A DNA stretch of 64,000 nucleotides from Allobosea sp. (GTDB lineage: Bacteria; Pseudomonadota; Alphaproteobacteria; Rhizobiales; Beijerinckiaceae), in NCBI RefSeq assembly GCF_017308075.1, contig NZ_JAFKFX010000027.1, forward strand, positions 124,001 to 188,000, given 5' to 3'. The first letter of the stretch is position 1. Each line of letters begins with the position of its first letter. The position numbers and the translations under genes are program-made. Shown piece by piece: positions 9,550 to 20,360 of the stretch. Under the pieces are notes generated by a model. It did not search any database and was not told the origin of the DNA. It saw only the letters and a list, made by a program, of their open reading frames with translations.

Positions 9550-9595
9550 GCATCGGATTCGCCCGAAAAATGGGTTCCACTTTTCGGCCCGATGC
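9550..9595. repeat. Palindromic intergenic element, variant copy
   Basis: This 46 bp hairpin-forming sequence has ends GCATCGG and CCGATGC and a centre rich in GAAAAATGGGTTCCAC. Its layout matches the elements at 16480 and 30959, with inverted GCAT ends and an internal CCACTT(C/T)TCG-type segment. It ends 7 bp before the stop codon of the minus-strand gene that begins next, so it lies just downstream of that gene and could act as a 3' end signal. Confidence 0.6.
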
Positions 9596-9602
9596 TCTGG
9601 GC

Positions 9603-10025
9603 TCAGCGAACCTCGATCTCGAAGCGGCCATGGCGGACCTCGCCATCGGCATAACGCACCTTGACCTCGAAGCTATCGCGCCCGCGGTAATCCGGCCGCG
9701 AGGTGTATTCGAAGGCGAGCGAGTTGCCGACCCGCCCATCGCAATGAGCATAGGGGCCGGGGCCGTAGACCGCCTCGGCCTTGCGCGTCGCCATCCTGAC
9801 CTTGCCATGCTCGGGGTCACGGGTCAGGACGGCGGTCGGCCGCTTCACCTGCCGGCAACTTTTGTCCATGGTCATGTAGGTCTGCTGCAGGAAGGTCGGC
9901 TCGCCGGCGCGCACCCGGTCGACGCCTTCGGCCGTCGGGACCGCCTCGCCGCCGGAGGTCACGCAGCCACCGAACATGCTGCACAGGAGGACGATGCCGA
10001 GGGTGGTCAATCCGGCAACTGGCAT
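9603..10025 (-). CDS. Small predicted lipoprotein, unknown function
   Basis: This 140-residue protein has a short hydrophobic N-terminus ending in FGGC, which fits a lipobox and would attach it to a membrane by a lipidated cysteine. The mature part includes a CRQVKRPTAVLTRDPEHGKVRMA stretch and a C-terminal YRGRDSFEVKVRYADGEVRHGRFEIEVR, which reads like a small beta-sandwich of a surface or periplasmic domain. No function can be named. The ATG at 10025 was selected because it places the signal sequence at the start; longer frames add a basic tail overlapping folC. It lies downstream of folC on the same strand. Confidence 0.65.
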   Translation of the reverse strand: MPVAGLTTLGIVLLCSMFGGCVTSGGEAVPTAEGVDRVRAGEPTFLQQTYMTMDKSCRQVKRPTAVLTRDPEHGKVRMATRKAEAVYGPGPYAHCDGRVGNSLAFEYTSRPDYRGRDSFEVKVRYADGEVRHGRFEIEVR

Positions 10026-10083
10026 GGTTCTCCTCGGCGCAGCTGGCAGGCGGAACAGGACGATAGAGCCGTTCGCCCCGGCC

Positions 10084-11406
10084 TCAAACCGGCGGCGTAC
10101 CATTGGCCTGGAGCACCTCGCCGGCAAGATAGAGCGAACCGCAGATCAGGATGCGTGGCGGCACCGGCCAGTGGCGCGCGGCGATCTCGCGCAGCGCCTG
10201 CTCGACCGAGCCGGAGGCCTCCGCCTTGAGCCCGGCGGCGCGGGCGAGCTCCGCCACCTCCTCGGCCGGGCGGGCGGCGAGCTGGTTCTGCATCGGCACG
10301 GCGAAGAGCGCGTGCGCCAGCCCCTTGAAATGGCCGAGCGTGGCGCGGCCATCCTTGGTCGAGAGCAGGCCGGTGATCATCACCAGCGGCGCCGGGTTCT
10401 TCTCCTCGAGATCGGCCATGGCCTGGGCGAGCACGCGGCCGCCATCGGGATTATGGCCGCCATCGAGCCAGAGCTCGGCACCGGCGGGCACGAGCTCGGC
10501 GAGGCGCCCCCGCGACAGCCTTTGCAACCGCGCCGGCCATTCGGCCTCGGTCATGCCGCGCTCGAAAGCGGCGACCGGCAGGCCGCCATAGCCGGCGGCG
10601 CGCAGCGCCGCGATCGCCGTGCCGGCATTGACGTGCTGGTGGCGCCCGGTAAGGCGCGGCAGCGGCAGGTCGAGCAGGCCGTCGCCATCCTCATAGACCA
10701 GCCGCCCGCCATCCTCATGGACGTTGAAATCCTGTGCGCCGATCAGGATCTTCGCAGCGCCGGCGCGCTCGGCGGCGGCCTCCAGCACGGCGGTCGGCTC
10801 CGGGCCCTGCGGCGCGATCACGGCCGGCGCGCCGCGCTTGAAGATGCCGGCCTTCTCGCCGGCGATCTTGGCGACGGTATCGCCGAGATATTCGGAATGG
10901 TCGAGCGAGACCGGGGTGACCACGGTGCAGGCCGGGTGGTCGATGACGTTTGTCGTGTCGTAGCGCCCGCCGAGCCCGACCTCGAGCAGCACGACATCGG
11001 CCTTGTGCTCGGAAAACAGCAGCAATGCCGCCGAGGTGGTAATCTCGAAGAAGGTGATGGAATCGCCGGCATTGGCGCGCTCGCAGCGTTCCAGCGCCTC
11101 GACCAACACGCCCTCATCGACGAAGCGGCCGCCACCCGGCCGGCCGAGCCTTATGCGCTCATGGAAACGCACCAGATGCGGCGAGGTGTAGACGTGGACG
11201 CTGAGGCCGGCGGCCTCGAGGATCGCCCGCATGAAGGCGATGGTCGAGCCCTTGCCATTGGTACCGGCGACATGGATCACCGGCGGCAGCTTCTTCTGGG
11301 GATCGCCGAGGCGCTCGAGCAGGCGCAGGATGCGGCCGAGCGAAAGATCGATCAGCTTGGGGTGGAGCGCCAGGAAGCGCGCCAGCAGCAGGTCGGATGT
11401 GCTCAT
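10084..11406 (-). CDS. folC: Bifunctional folylpolyglutamate synthase / dihydrofolate synthase
   Basis: FolC adds glutamate to dihydropteroate and to folates using ATP, in the cytoplasm. This 440-residue Mur-ligase-type enzyme shows the P-loop HVAGTNGKGSTIAF at the N-terminus, YTSPHLVRFHERIRL, the central EVGLGGRYDTTNVID, and LDGGHNPDGGRV in the C-terminal domain, all characteristic. It is the last gene of the trpA-accD-folC run on the minus strand. It follows accD by 82 bp, the usual alphaproteobacterial neighbour, so co-transcription is likely. Confidence 0.95.
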   Translation of the reverse strand: MSTSDLLLARFLALHPKLIDLSLGRILRLLERLGDPQKKLPPVIHVAGTNGKGSTIAFMRAILEAAGLSVHVYTSPHLVRFHERIRLGRPGGGRFVDEGVLVEALERCERANAGDSITFFEITTSAALLLFSEHKADVVLLEVGLGGRYDTTNVIDHPACTVVTPVSLDHSEYLGDTVAKIAGEKAGIFKRGAPAVIAPQGPEPTAVLEAAAERAGAAKILIGAQDFNVHEDGGRLVYEDGDGLLDLPLPRLTGRHQHVNAGTAIAALRAAGYGGLPVAAFERGMTEAEWPARLQRLSRGRLAELVPAGAELWLDGGHNPDGGRVLAQAMADLEEKNPAPLVMITGLLSTKDGRATLGHFKGLAHALFAVPMQNQLAARPAEEVAELARAAGLKAEASGSVEQALREIAARHWPVPPRILICGSLYLAGEVLQANGTPPV

Positions 11407-11488
11407 GCGGGTCCGGCCCCCCGGCCGGCGAAAGCATCGCGCCGGTGCGGAGCGGCGGCCGGCGATCCCCGATGCGTCGTGCGAGAGT

Positions 11489-12391
11489 TCAGTTGGCCTC
11501 GAGCGGAAGCGGCTCGGCCTCCGCCTCGGCGTTCGCGTCCGGGGCAGGCTGCCGGGTCAGCAGCCGGCCCAGCCGTGCCAGCGTCGCCGGCAGCTCGTGG
11601 CGGTGCACGACCATGTCGACCATGCCGTGATCCTTGAGATATTCCGAGCGCTGGAAGCCCTCGGGCAGCTTCTCGCGGATGGTCTGCTCGATCACGCGCG
11701 GACCGGCGAAGCCGATCAGCGCACCCGGCTCGGCGATATGGACGTCGCCGAGCATGGCATAGGAGGCGGTGACACCACCGGTGGTCGGGTTGGTCAGGAC
11801 GACGAAATAGGGCAGGCCGGCCTTGCGCAGGCGCCGGACCGCGACCGTGCTGCGCGGCAGCTGCATCAGCGAGAGGATGCCTTCCTGCATGCGCGCCCCG
11901 CCCGAAGCCGCGAACACGACATAGGGCGTCTTCTTCTCGAGCGCGGTCTCGGCGCCCTTGATGAAGGCTTCACCCGCCGCCATGCCGAGCGAGCCGCCCA
12001 TGAAGTGGAAGTCCTGCACCGCGATGGTCATCGGCAGCCCCTGGACGCGGCCATAGCCGACCTTGAAGGCGTCGCTCGCACCGGTCTTGGCCCGGGCATC
12101 CTTGAGCCGGTCGACATAGCGCTTCTCGTCGCGGAACTTGAGCGGGTCGACGGCGGCCTCGGGCAGCGCCACATCGAGCCATTTGCCCTCGTCGAAGGTC
12201 AGGCGCAGCCGATCGGGCGCCTTGACGCGCAGATGATGTTCCGAGCCGGGAATGACGAAGCCATTGGCCTCGACATCCTTGTGGAAGACCATCTGCCCGG
12301 AATCCGGGCACTTGATCCAGAGGTTCTCCGGGCTCTCGCGCTTGAACAGCGTCTTGATGCGCGGGCGAACGACTTCGGAAATCCAGTTCAT
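11489..12391 (-). CDS. accD: Acetyl-CoA carboxylase carboxyltransferase subunit beta
   Basis: AccD, with AccA, transfers the carboxyl group from carboxybiotin to acetyl-CoA, the first step of fatty acid synthesis. The 300-residue protein has the crotonase-like core with [30 protein letters not shown] and [16 protein letters not shown], the oxyanion-hole and CoA-binding stretches. The N-terminal region corresponding to the E. coli zinc ribbon keeps one cysteine only ([14 protein letters not shown]), as in other alphaproteobacteria, so it should not bind zinc the same way. It sits 35 bp after trpA and before folC, a conserved order that ties it to that transcript. Confidence 0.95.
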   Translation of the reverse strand: MNWISEVVRPRIKTLFKRESPENLWIKCPDSGQMVFHKDVEANGFVIPGSEHHLRVKAPDRLRLTFDEGKWLDVALPEAAVDPLKFRDEKRYVDRLKDARAKTGASDAFKVGYGRVQGLPMTIAVQDFHFMGGSLGMAAGEAFIKGAETALEKKTPYVVFAASGGARMQEGILSLMQLPRSTVAVRRLRKAGLPYFVVLTNPTTGGVTASYAMLGDVHIAEPGALIGFAGPRVIEQTIREKLPEGFQRSEYLKDHGMVDMVVHRHELPATLARLGRLLTRQPAPDANAEAEAEPLPLEAN

Positions 12392-12426
12392 CGGACCATC
12401 CTCGAATTACGTGAGCTGCTAGCAGC

Positions 12427-13275
12427 TCAGGCCGCAGCTTTTGCGACCGAACGGACGCCGGCGGCAAGCTCGGCGACCAGCGAGGTGACAGCCGAAACCG
12501 TCTTTTCCGTGGCCTTGCCCTCGCCATCGAGCGAAAGCCTGACGCGCTCGACCAGGGCCGAGCCGACGACGACGCCATCGGCGCCGCGCGCGATCGCAGC
12601 CGCATCGGCGGCGGTCTTGACGCCGAAGCCGACGGCGACCGGCAGCCTGGTGTGCTGCTTGATCCGGCCGACCGCATCGCCGACCGCGTCGTAATTGGCG
12701 ATGGTGCCGCCGGTGACGCCGGTCATCGAGACATAATAGACGAAGCCCGAGGTGTTCTGCAGCACGCGCGGCAGGCGCTTGTCGTCGGTGGTCGGCGTCG
12801 CCAGGCGGATGAAGCTCAGCCCGGCGGCGAGCGCCGGCAGGCAGAGCTCGGCATCCTCTTCCGGCGGCAGGTCGACGACGATCAGCCCGTCGACGCCGGC
12901 AGCGCGCGCATCGGCCAGGAAGCGCTCGACGCCATAGGCCCAGATCGGGTTGTAATAGCCCATCAGCACGATCGGCGTGTCGTTTCCGGCCTTGCGGAAG
13001 CCCTCGACCAGCGCCAGCGTCTTCTTCAGCGTCTGGCCGCCCTTGAGCGCGCGCTGCCCGGCGAGCTGGACCGGGATGCCGTCCGCCATCGGGTCGGTGA
13101 AGGGCACGCCGAGCTCAATGATGTCGGCGCCTGCCGCGGGCAGGGCGTGCAGGATCGCGTTCGCCGTGTCGAAATCCGGGTCGCCGGCCGTGACGAAAGT
13201 CACGAGCGCGGCCCGGCCTTCCTTGGCGCAAGCGGAAAAGCGGTTCTCGATACGGGTCTGGCCAGTCTGTGTCAT
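12427..13275 (-). CDS. trpA: Tryptophan synthase alpha chain
   Basis: TrpA cleaves indole-3-glycerol phosphate and passes indole to TrpB. The 282-residue TIM barrel contains [16 protein letters not shown] at the start, the catalytic pair in [13 protein letters not shown] (Glu and Asp), and the phosphate site around [27 protein letters not shown]. It heads the trpA-accD-folC run. Unusually for this lineage it is not directly behind trpB: about 3.2 kb with four unrelated genes lie between trpA and trpB. The 48 bp gap to the upstream cysteine-synthase-like gene leaves open whether it has its own promoter. Confidence 0.96.
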   Translation of the reverse strand: MTQTGQTRIENRFSACAKEGRAALVTFVTAGDPDFDTANAILHALPAAGADIIELGVPFTDPMADGIPVQLAGQRALKGGQTLKKTLALVEGFRKAGNDTPIVLMGYYNPIWAYGVERFLADARAAGVDGLIVVDLPPEEDAELCLPALAAGLSFIRLATPTTDDKRLPRVLQNTSGFVYYVSMTGVTGGTIANYDAVGDAVGRIKQHTRLPVAVGFGVKTAADAAAIARGADGVVVGSALVERVRLSLDGEGKATEKTVSAVTSLVAELAAGVRSVAKAAA

Positions 13276-13323
13276 GCGGCTGCGGTTAGCATGGCCGGGC
13301 CCGGCTGGCGAGAGGGCGCAGGC

Positions 13324-14265
13324 TCAGCCCTGCTCTGCAAGGGCGGTGCGCCAGCTGCCGAAATACTTCAGGCCGGTGTCGCACATCAGGCTGACGATCG
13401 TCGCGCCCTCGCCGAGCCGCTCGGCGAGCCGCAACGAGGCGAGCACGTTCGCGCCGGTCGAGAGCCCGGCGAACAGCCCCTCCTCGCGGGCGAGCCGCAG
13501 CGCCATCGCCCGCGCTTCCTGCGTCGAGACACGCTCGACCGCATCGGACATGCCCTCCTGCCAGAGCGGCACGACGAAGCCGGCGCCGATGCCGTCGATC
13601 TTGTGCGCGCCGGGGGCGCCGCCCGAAAGCACCGGCGATTCCGCCGGCTCGACCGCGACCACCCTGATCCCCATGTCATGGCGTCGCAGCCCTGCCCCGA
13701 GGCCGCGCAGCGAGGCGGCGGTACCGACGCTTTGAACGAAACCGTCGATCCTGCCCTCGGCCTGGTTCCAGATCTCGTCCGCCATCGCATCATAGGCGGA
13801 AAGCTGATCGCGGTTCTTCATCTGGTCGGTCCAGAAGGCGCCGGTCTCCTCCGCGATCACACCGGCGGCGGCGATCATGTCGCGGGTGAGCTTTTCGGTC
13901 ATGCCGCCGCCCTCGCTGGCGATGACCGTCAGCTTCGCCCCGAGGATCGCCATGTGGTCGAGCTTTTCACGGGCGAAGGCGTCGGAGGTGACGATGTGGA
14001 GGGGGTGACGCTTCACCGCGCAGACCAGAGCGAGCGAAACCCCGGTGCTCCCGCCGGTATATTCGACGACCGCACCGCCCGGCTTCAGCCGCCCGTCGGA
14101 TTCGGCCGCCTCGATCATGGCGAGCGCCATCCGGTCCTTCATGCTGCCGGTCGGGTTCTCGCTTTCGAGCTTCAGCAGGATGCGCGCGCCATTGGCCGCC
14201 ACGATCCGGCGCAGCGGGATGAGCGCCGTCTTGCCGATGCGGTCGAGAATGGTCGGCTGGGTCAC
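13324..14265 (-). CDS. PLP-dependent cysteine synthase family protein
   Basis: This 313-residue fold-type II PLP enzyme is related to cysteine synthase/cystathionine beta-synthase. PTGSMKDRMA holds the PLP lysine. The substrate loop is YTGGSTGVS rather than the TSGNTG of CysK, and the phosphate-binding loop is SVGTAAS rather than GTGGT, so it is probably not the main O-acetylserine sulfhydrylase. The start is GTG at 14265: AAGGAG lies 6 bases upstream, whereas a longer frame would overlap this site. It is the first of four genes inserted between trpA and trpB. Its true substrate is unknown. Confidence 0.82.
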   Translation of the reverse strand: MTQPTILDRIGKTALIPLRRIVAANGARILLKLESENPTGSMKDRMALAMIEAAESDGRLKPGGAVVEYTGGSTGVSLALVCAVKRHPLHIVTSDAFAREKLDHMAILGAKLTVIASEGGGMTEKLTRDMIAAAGVIAEETGAFWTDQMKNRDQLSAYDAMADEIWNQAEGRIDGFVQSVGTAASLRGLGAGLRRHDMGIRVVAVEPAESPVLSGGAPGAHKIDGIGAGFVVPLWQEGMSDAVERVSTQEARAMALRLAREEGLFAGLSTGANVLASLRLAERLGEGATIVSLMCDTGLKYFGSWRTALAEQG

Positions 14266-14424
14266 GTGACGCTCCTTGCATGGGGCATGTTGCATGAGGC
14301 ATGCCCTTGTCGCCCGAAAGCGCCGCCCCGTCAGGTCCGGAATCCGGACCTCGCAAAGGCGAGCTTCGCGACGCGCGGCGCCTCCGGGTGAGGGCTGCGG
14401 GCAAGAGGGCCGTCGATACTGTCT

Positions 14425-14811
14425 TCAGCCGAGCCTCGCCCCGCGCTCCTCGAGCAGCGCACGCAGCACCGAGCGATGGCAATGCGCCTCGACCTCGCAA
14501 TAGCAACCGACCGAGAAATCGCTGCCATGCGACAAGGTCGCCAGCAGGTCGAGCGCGTGGCGCGGCGCCGGTTCGGCCATTTCGGCCCTGAAGGCGCGGG
14601 TGAAGCCGGCCCAGTCCTTCTCGGTTTCGGCCGACTTGGCCTGCGCCATCAGCTCGGGCGTCGGCGACAGGACCGGGAACCAGACGTCGAACCAGTTCTC
14701 GCTGGCATAGCGCTCCTTCGGCACGCCGCGCGGCACGCGCCGGACCGTACCGATGCGCGTGCCTTCTCCGGCAGCGCGCGGCGTTCCCAGCCGAACGATA
14801 CGGACAGTCAT
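14425..14811 (-). CDS. DUF488 domain-containing protein
   Basis: This 128-residue protein matches the DUF488 family (YeaO-like). It has an N-terminal TVRIVRLGTPR, then PRGVPKERYASENWFDVWFPVLSPTPEL, and the conserved cysteine-containing end SVGCYCEVEAHCHRSVL, which in the family aligns with LLCaEkdPxxCHR-type sequences. The biochemical role of the family is not established. Its ATG overlaps the stop of the upstream HxlR regulator by four bases (ATGA), so the two are translationally coupled and the regulator probably controls its own operon. Confidence 0.85.
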   Translation of the reverse strand: MTVRIVRLGTPRAAGEGTRIGTVRRVPRGVPKERYASENWFDVWFPVLSPTPELMAQAKSAETEKDWAGFTRAFRAEMAEPAPRHALDLLATLSHGSDFSVGCYCEVEAHCHRSVLRALLEERGARLG

Positions 14812-15491
14812 GGGCTCGTCCTTTCGGTGTCCCGCGCCGGGCGGATCCCGGCGAAGGCATAGAGCTGAAACCAATCGGGAAAGGCTGCCGCCAGCGGGCG
14901 CGGGCCTGCGATCGACAGGCCGAGCCGCCGGCTCTCCGCGAAGCCGACATCGCCGCGCCACCAGGCGACCAGCGCCGAGAGCGGTCCACGGACGCAGAGC
15001 ACTTCGGGGAAACCGGGATTCTGGCTGCAGAGCGAGGCCTCGCCCGGCCGCAGCAGCAGGAAGCGCGGCCCATGGCCGGCGATCTCGAAGCGGACGACCA
15101 GCGGCTCATGCGGCAGGGTCTCGAAGCGGACCCGCCTTTGCATGTCGACCAGAACGGGCCCCAGGTCGAGATCCTCGCCTTCTGCGTGACGCGGCAGCCA
15201 GCGCTGGCCCCAGGCCCCCATCGCCCTGACGAGTTCGGCGAGCTCCAGGCCAGCCTGCGTCAGCACGTATTCTGGGCCCTGCCCGTCATCCCGGCGCGAA
15301 AGCGCGCCGGCGAGCACGAGCGCCTGCAGGCGCCCTGCGAGCATGGTCTTCGAAATGCGTGGAATGGCGCGCCGGATCTCGCCGAAGCGGCTGCTGCCGC
15401 ACAGGATCTCGCGCACCACGAGCAACGTCCAGCGCCCGCCCAGCGCCTCATGGGCGCGCGCCATCGAACAGAACTGGCCATAGCTCGTCAT
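14808..15491 (-). CDS. HxlR family transcriptional regulator
   Basis: This 227-residue winged-helix DNA-binding protein has an N-terminal HxlR domain of about 95 residues (ARAHEALGGRWTLLVVREIL, FGEIRRAIPRISKTMLAGRLQALV). A C-terminal extension of about 120 residues resembles the small ligand-binding (SCP2-like) domain often fused to this family. HxlR members typically sense electrophiles or aromatic compounds. It is translationally coupled to the DUF488 gene downstream. It is part of the block separating trpB from trpA, and its target genes are probably within that block. Confidence 0.87.
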   Translation of the reverse strand: MTSYGQFCSMARAHEALGGRWTLLVVREILCGSSRFGEIRRAIPRISKTMLAGRLQALVLAGALSRRDDGQGPEYVLTQAGLELAELVRAMGAWGQRWLPRHAEGEDLDLGPVLVDMQRRVRFETLPHEPLVVRFEIAGHGPRFLLLRPGEASLCSQNPGFPEVLCVRGPLSALVAWWRGDVGFAESRRLGLSIAGPRPLAAAFPDWFQLYAFAGIRPARDTERTSP

Positions 15492-15591
15492 GCGCCGAGC
15501 CTAGCATGAAGACGGAACCGAGGCGGTACGGAATGCGGACCGCCCCGGCCAGCGCGCCCGCTATGGGCGGGAAGGCAAAAAGCGTCGAGGA

Positions 15592-16335
15592 TTACTGCTT
15601 TTCGATGCGCCAGACCGTGCGCAGCGTCGCGCTCACGGTGATCTCGCCGGGCTCGACCGCCATCGGCGCGCCCCCCGCAGCGGCCATGCGATAGGCCCGC
15701 ATCTCGCCCATCGGACGGGACGGCGCCTCGGCCTCGGCTTCGACGATCGAGACGAGCTCGCCGACCTTGACGCCGAGCTTCTCGGCATAGAGCGAGGCGC
15801 GGGCCCGCGCCGCCTCGGCGGCCTTCTGGCGCGCCGCGTCCTTGGCGGTGTCCTCATCGGCGAGGCCGAACATGATCCCCGACATCTCGTTGGCGCCGGC
15901 GGCGGCGAGCGCATCGATCAGCGGACCGGCCTTGGTGATGTCACGCACGATGACGGTGAGCCCGGTGCGGGCCTCGTAGCCGTCGATCTTCGGCGCGCGC
16001 GGCTGCGGCGAGGAGGAAGCGGAAGGCTGGGTCATGCGGGGAATCAGCATGACCTGCGAGGTCCTGACGTCGCCGCCGGCGATGCCGGCCGCCTTCACCG
16101 CTTCGACCAGCTTCGCCAGCGCCGGGGTGTTCTTCGCCAGCGCCTCGGCGGCGGTCTTGCCTTCGCTGACGATGCCGGCCTGGATCGTGGCGAGATCCGG
16201 CTTCACCCTGACCTCCCCCTCGGTGCGGATGACGATGCCTTCCGCCGGTGCAAGCGGGCCGGGGCTCTGAGCCTGAACGGGAGCGGCGAGCGCCGCGAGC
16301 GCGGCGATGAGCAGGGCCTTCTTGGTCTTAGACAT
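15592..16335 (-). CDS. SIMPL domain (DUF541) periplasmic protein
   Basis: This 247-residue protein has a clear N-terminal signal peptide (MSKTKKALLIAALAALAAPVQA). The mature region fits the SIMPL/DUF541 family, seen in IRTEGEVRVKPDLATIQAGIV, SQVMLIPR, IVRDITKAGPLIDALAAAGAN and the C-terminal beta strand ITVSATLRTVWRI. Bacterial members such as E. coli YggE/BP26 are periplasmic and linked to oxidative-stress tolerance; the mechanism is not known. ATG 16335 puts the signal peptide first. It lies between the HxlR-DUF488 pair and trpB. Confidence 0.9.
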   Translation of the reverse strand: MSKTKKALLIAALAALAAPVQAQSPGPLAPAEGIVIRTEGEVRVKPDLATIQAGIVSEGKTAAEALAKNTPALAKLVEAVKAAGIAGGDVRTSQVMLIPRMTQPSASSSPQPRAPKIDGYEARTGLTVIVRDITKAGPLIDALAAAGANEMSGIMFGLADEDTAKDAARQKAAEAARARASLYAEKLGVKVGELVSIVEAEAEAPSRPMGEMRAYRMAAAGGAPMAVEPGEITVSATLRTVWRIEKQ

Positions 16336-16428
16336 GATCGTCCTTCGCTGGCATGGTCCGCAGAAACGGTGCCGCTTCTGCGCCCCGACCATGCGCAAGC
16401 CAATGGGGCAGCATCAGGACGGTGCAAG

Positions 16429-16523
16429 GCATTTCCACGCTTCTCCGAAGCGCGAAATGCTCTAGCTTTTTGTTTTATCGCATTTTCTTCACGCGAACCG
16501 GTGTCCACTTCGCTCGAAAATGC
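16429..16523. repeat. Double-hairpin dispersed repeat, copy 1
   Basis: Two palindromes lie in tandem: GCATTTC...GAAATGC (16429-16460) and a 44 bp unit from GCATTTTCTTCACGCG to CGCTCGAAAATGC (16480-16523). The 44 bp unit recurs without change at 30959-31002. A T-rich spacer separates the two hairpins. The element ends 5 bp from the trpB stop codon, so it forms the 3' flank of trpB and could end transcription or protect the mRNA. Such elements are common between genes of Hyphomicrobiales. Confidence 0.85.
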
Positions 16524-16528
16524 TCAGG

Positions 16529-17772
<1,244 letters not shown>

Positions 17773-17776
<4 letters not shown>

Positions 17777-18474
17777 GCCTGGCCTGCCTTCTTCAAGATA
17801 TCGTCGCTCAGTGCCTTGGCCGCCCTGCGGGCGGCCCTGACGAATTCCGCGATCCGGTCGACGTCCTTGACGCCCGGCGCGCTTTCGACCCCGGAGGAGA
17901 CGTCGACGCCGGACGGCCTCGCGATGCGGATCGCCTCCGCGACATTCGCCGGATCGAGCCCGCCCGATAGCATGAAGCGGAAAGCCGGGTCGAGGCCGGC
18001 GAGCAGCGTCCAGTCGAAGGGCCGGCCATGGCCGCCGGGATAGGCCGCGTCCTTGGGCGGCTTGGCGTCGAGCAGGATCATGTCGGCGCTGTCGGCATAG
18101 GCCGCGATCCGGTCGAGATCCGCCGCGCCGGCGATGCCCAGCGCCTTCAACGCGGGCAGCCCGGTCGCGGCCTTGATCGCCCTCACGGCTTCCGGCGTCT
18201 CGCTGCCGTGGAGCTGCAGCCAGTCGGGCCGCACGAGCTGCGCGAGCTCGATCGCCCTGGCGGGCTCGAGATCGACCGTCAGCGCCACGATCTCGGCCTT
18301 GCCGCGGGCCTGCCCCGCGAGCCGCGAGGCCTGGTCCGGCATCACGAAGCGCGGGCTTCGCGGATGGAAGACGAGGCCGATCATATCGGCGCCCGCGGCG
18401 AGCGCAGCCTCGAGCGTCTCAGGCGTGGAGAGCCCGCAGATCTTGATCGGGAAGCTGGGTTCGGGGCGCATCAT
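17773..18474 (-). CDS. trpF: Phosphoribosylanthranilate isomerase
   Basis: TrpF converts N-(5-phosphoribosyl)anthranilate to the deoxyribulose form in tryptophan synthesis. The approximately 233-residue TIM barrel starts with [18 protein letters not shown], containing the catalytic Cys in KICG. It continues with [17 protein letters not shown], and ends with the phosphate-binding [30 protein letters not shown], which has the catalytic Asp in GVDVSSGVE. Two ATG codons at 18474 and 18471 are equally possible starts; longer frames add a basic tail. It is first in the trpF-trpB pair. Confidence 0.95.
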
Positions 18475-18659
18475 CGGGGCGCTGTAGCACGATTGCACAT
18501 ACTCCCGCATCCTTGCCGTTGCTGTCGCCGGCCGAGACTTGCGAACTCTTCTTGCAGACTCTTGTCGCAGGCGCTTGCCGTCACGCGCCCGCCGCCGCAC
18601 TTGTGACATGATGCCGGTCGAGAGCGATCGGCACGAAGCGGGGCGAAAGCGGGCGAGGC

Positions 18660-19958
18660 ATGGGGCGGCGCGGATTTGCGGTTCTGGCGGGGCTGCTGCT
18701 GACGGCCGGGCTCGTGGCGCTCGGGGTCTACCTCTGGAGCCAGCCGAAGACGCTGAAGCTCGCCGTCGGGCCGCTCGGCTCCGACGATGCGCGCATGGCC
18801 GCGGCCTTCGTCCAGGGCCTCAGCCGCGAGAAGAAGCCGATCCGCCTGCGCCTCGTCCTGACCGAAGGCTCGGCCGAGAGCGCCCGGAAGATCGATGCCG
18901 GCGAGGTCGACCTCGCCATCGTACGGCCCGACATCGCCCTGCCGGCCAAGGCCGACACCGCCCTGATCACGCGCCGCTCCTTCCCTTTCTTCATCACCGC
19001 CAAGGAACTCGCGATCGACCGCGTCGCCGGCCTGCGCGGCAAGCGCATCGGCGTGATCCGCAATCCCGCCGAGAATATCGACCTCCTGAAGCTGGTGCTG
19101 TCGCAATATGGCGTCCAGCCCGAAGAGGTCGAGATTGTCGGGTTGGCCCGCGACATGGTGATCGGCGCCGCCCGCGAGGGGCGGATCGACGCCTTCTTCG
19201 CCGTCGGCGCGATCAGCGCCCGCACGGCCAACGACGCCGCCCAGCGCCTGCGCGCCGCCTTCGGGGATGAACCCGGCATCATCCCGATCCGCGAAGCCGA
19301 CGCGCTCGCGGCCCGCAACCGGGCGGTCGAGGCCGGCGAGATCGTCCGCGGCGCGCTCGGCGGCGATCCGCCGCTGCCGGCGGAAAACCTGCCGACGATC
19401 TCGATCACTTCGCGCCTGATGGCGGCGCAGTCGCTCGACGACAGCCGCGTCGCCGATCTGGTCAGCGCGATCCTGTCGCTGCGGGTCGCGCTCGCCGGCG
19501 AGTTGCCGGCGATCCAGGGGCTCGAAACCCCGGCGACCGACAAGGACGCGCCGCTCGCGGTCCATAGTGGCGCCGCCGCCTTCATCGATGGCGAGCAGGA
19601 GACCTTCTTCGAGCTCTATGGCGACTGGTTCTATCTCGGCGTCATGGCGCTCTCGTTGCTCGGCTCCGGCGCCGCCGGCCTGCTCGGCGTCGAGAGCGCG
19701 GCACGCCGCAAGCGAGCCATGGCCGGGCTCGGCGAGATGGTCGAGCTGCTCGGCGCGATCCGCGTCGCCCCCAACGAGGCGGCCCTCGCCCGGCTCGAGC
19801 GTCAGGCCGATGCGGTGCTCGCCGAAGTGCTGGCGAGCTATTCGCGGGGCGACATCGACGCCGGCGGCGTCAGCGCCTACCGGCTCGCCATGGACCAGCT
19901 CGGCCGGGCCGTCGCCGAGCGCAGGCTGGCCCATGGCGAGCCGCCATCGGCCAGTTGA
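18660..19958 (+). CDS. TAXI family TRAP transporter substrate-binding protein, membrane anchored
   Basis: This 432-residue protein has an N-terminal hydrophobic segment (residues about 5-25). A TAXI-type periplasmic binding domain follows (KLAVGPLGSDDARMAAAFVQGL, AGEVDLAIVRPDIALP, GLRGKRIGVIRNPAEN, GRIDAFFAVGAIS). A second hydrophobic helix is near residues 322-343, with a cytoplasmic tail of about 90 residues. No TRAP permease genes are nearby, so it may serve a distant permease or act as a sensor. It is followed 27 bp later by a small secreted protein gene, probably in one transcript. Confidence 0.8.
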   Translation: MGRRGFAVLAGLLLTAGLVALGVYLWSQPKTLKLAVGPLGSDDARMAAAFVQGLSREKKPIRLRLVLTEGSAESARKIDAGEVDLAIVRPDIALPAKADTALITRRSFPFFITAKELAIDRVAGLRGKRIGVIRNPAENIDLLKLVLSQYGVQPEEVEIVGLARDMVIGAAREGRIDAFFAVGAISARTANDAAQRLRAAFGDEPGIIPIREADALAARNRAVEAGEIVRGALGGDPPLPAENLPTISITSRLMAAQSLDDSRVADLVSAILSLRVALAGELPAIQGLETPATDKDAPLAVHSGAAAFIDGEQETFFELYGDWFYLGVMALSLLGSGAAGLLGVESAARRKRAMAGLGEMVELLGAIRVAPNEAALARLERQADAVLAEVLASYSRGDIDAGGVSAYRLAMDQLGRAVAERRLAHGEPPSAS

Positions 19959-19985
19959 GTCCTCCCCCGACAGGAAAGCGCCACC

Positions 19986-20360
19986 ATGCCCCCAATTCTC
20001 TCCCGGCGCGCCGGGCTCGCCCTGGCGCTTTCGCTGCCGCTCGCCCTGCCCGTCACCGGCGGGTCGTGGCCCGGCACCGCAGCCGCGCAGGCCCAGATGC
20101 GCAGCGGCGAGAACTGGCCGGCGGTGAAATGCGAGCGCTATCGCAAGGCCTATGACGAGGCGATCCGCCGCTTCGGCAGCAAGGGGCTCGGCCCGAACTT
20201 CCTCGTCCGCCACGATGCCTTCATAGAATCCGGCTGCCAGACGCCGCCCGATGTCTGCCCGCGCAGCGCCGAGGAGCTCAACCTCGCCAACATCATGGTG
20301 ATGGCCGGGATGAATGCCGGCCTGTCCAGCACCTTCATGCCCTTCGCCTGCCGGAAATGA
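19986..20360 (+). CDS. Small secreted protein, unknown function
   Basis: This 124-residue protein has a signal peptide ([16 protein letters not shown]..., with a likely cleavage near AAAQA). The mature part of about 85 residues holds four cysteines ([16 protein letters not shown] and FACRK) that could form two disulfides in the periplasm. The twin arginine in the signal ([10 protein letters not shown]) allows export by either Sec or Tat. No known domain is recognised. It lies directly behind the TAXI-type protein and may share its role. Confidence 0.7.
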   Translation: MPPILSRRAGLALALSLPLALPVTGGSWPGTAAAQAQMRSGENWPAVKCERYRKAYDEAIRRFGSKGLGPNFLVRHDAFIESGCQTPPDVCPRSAEELNLANIMVMAGMNAGLSSTFMPFACRK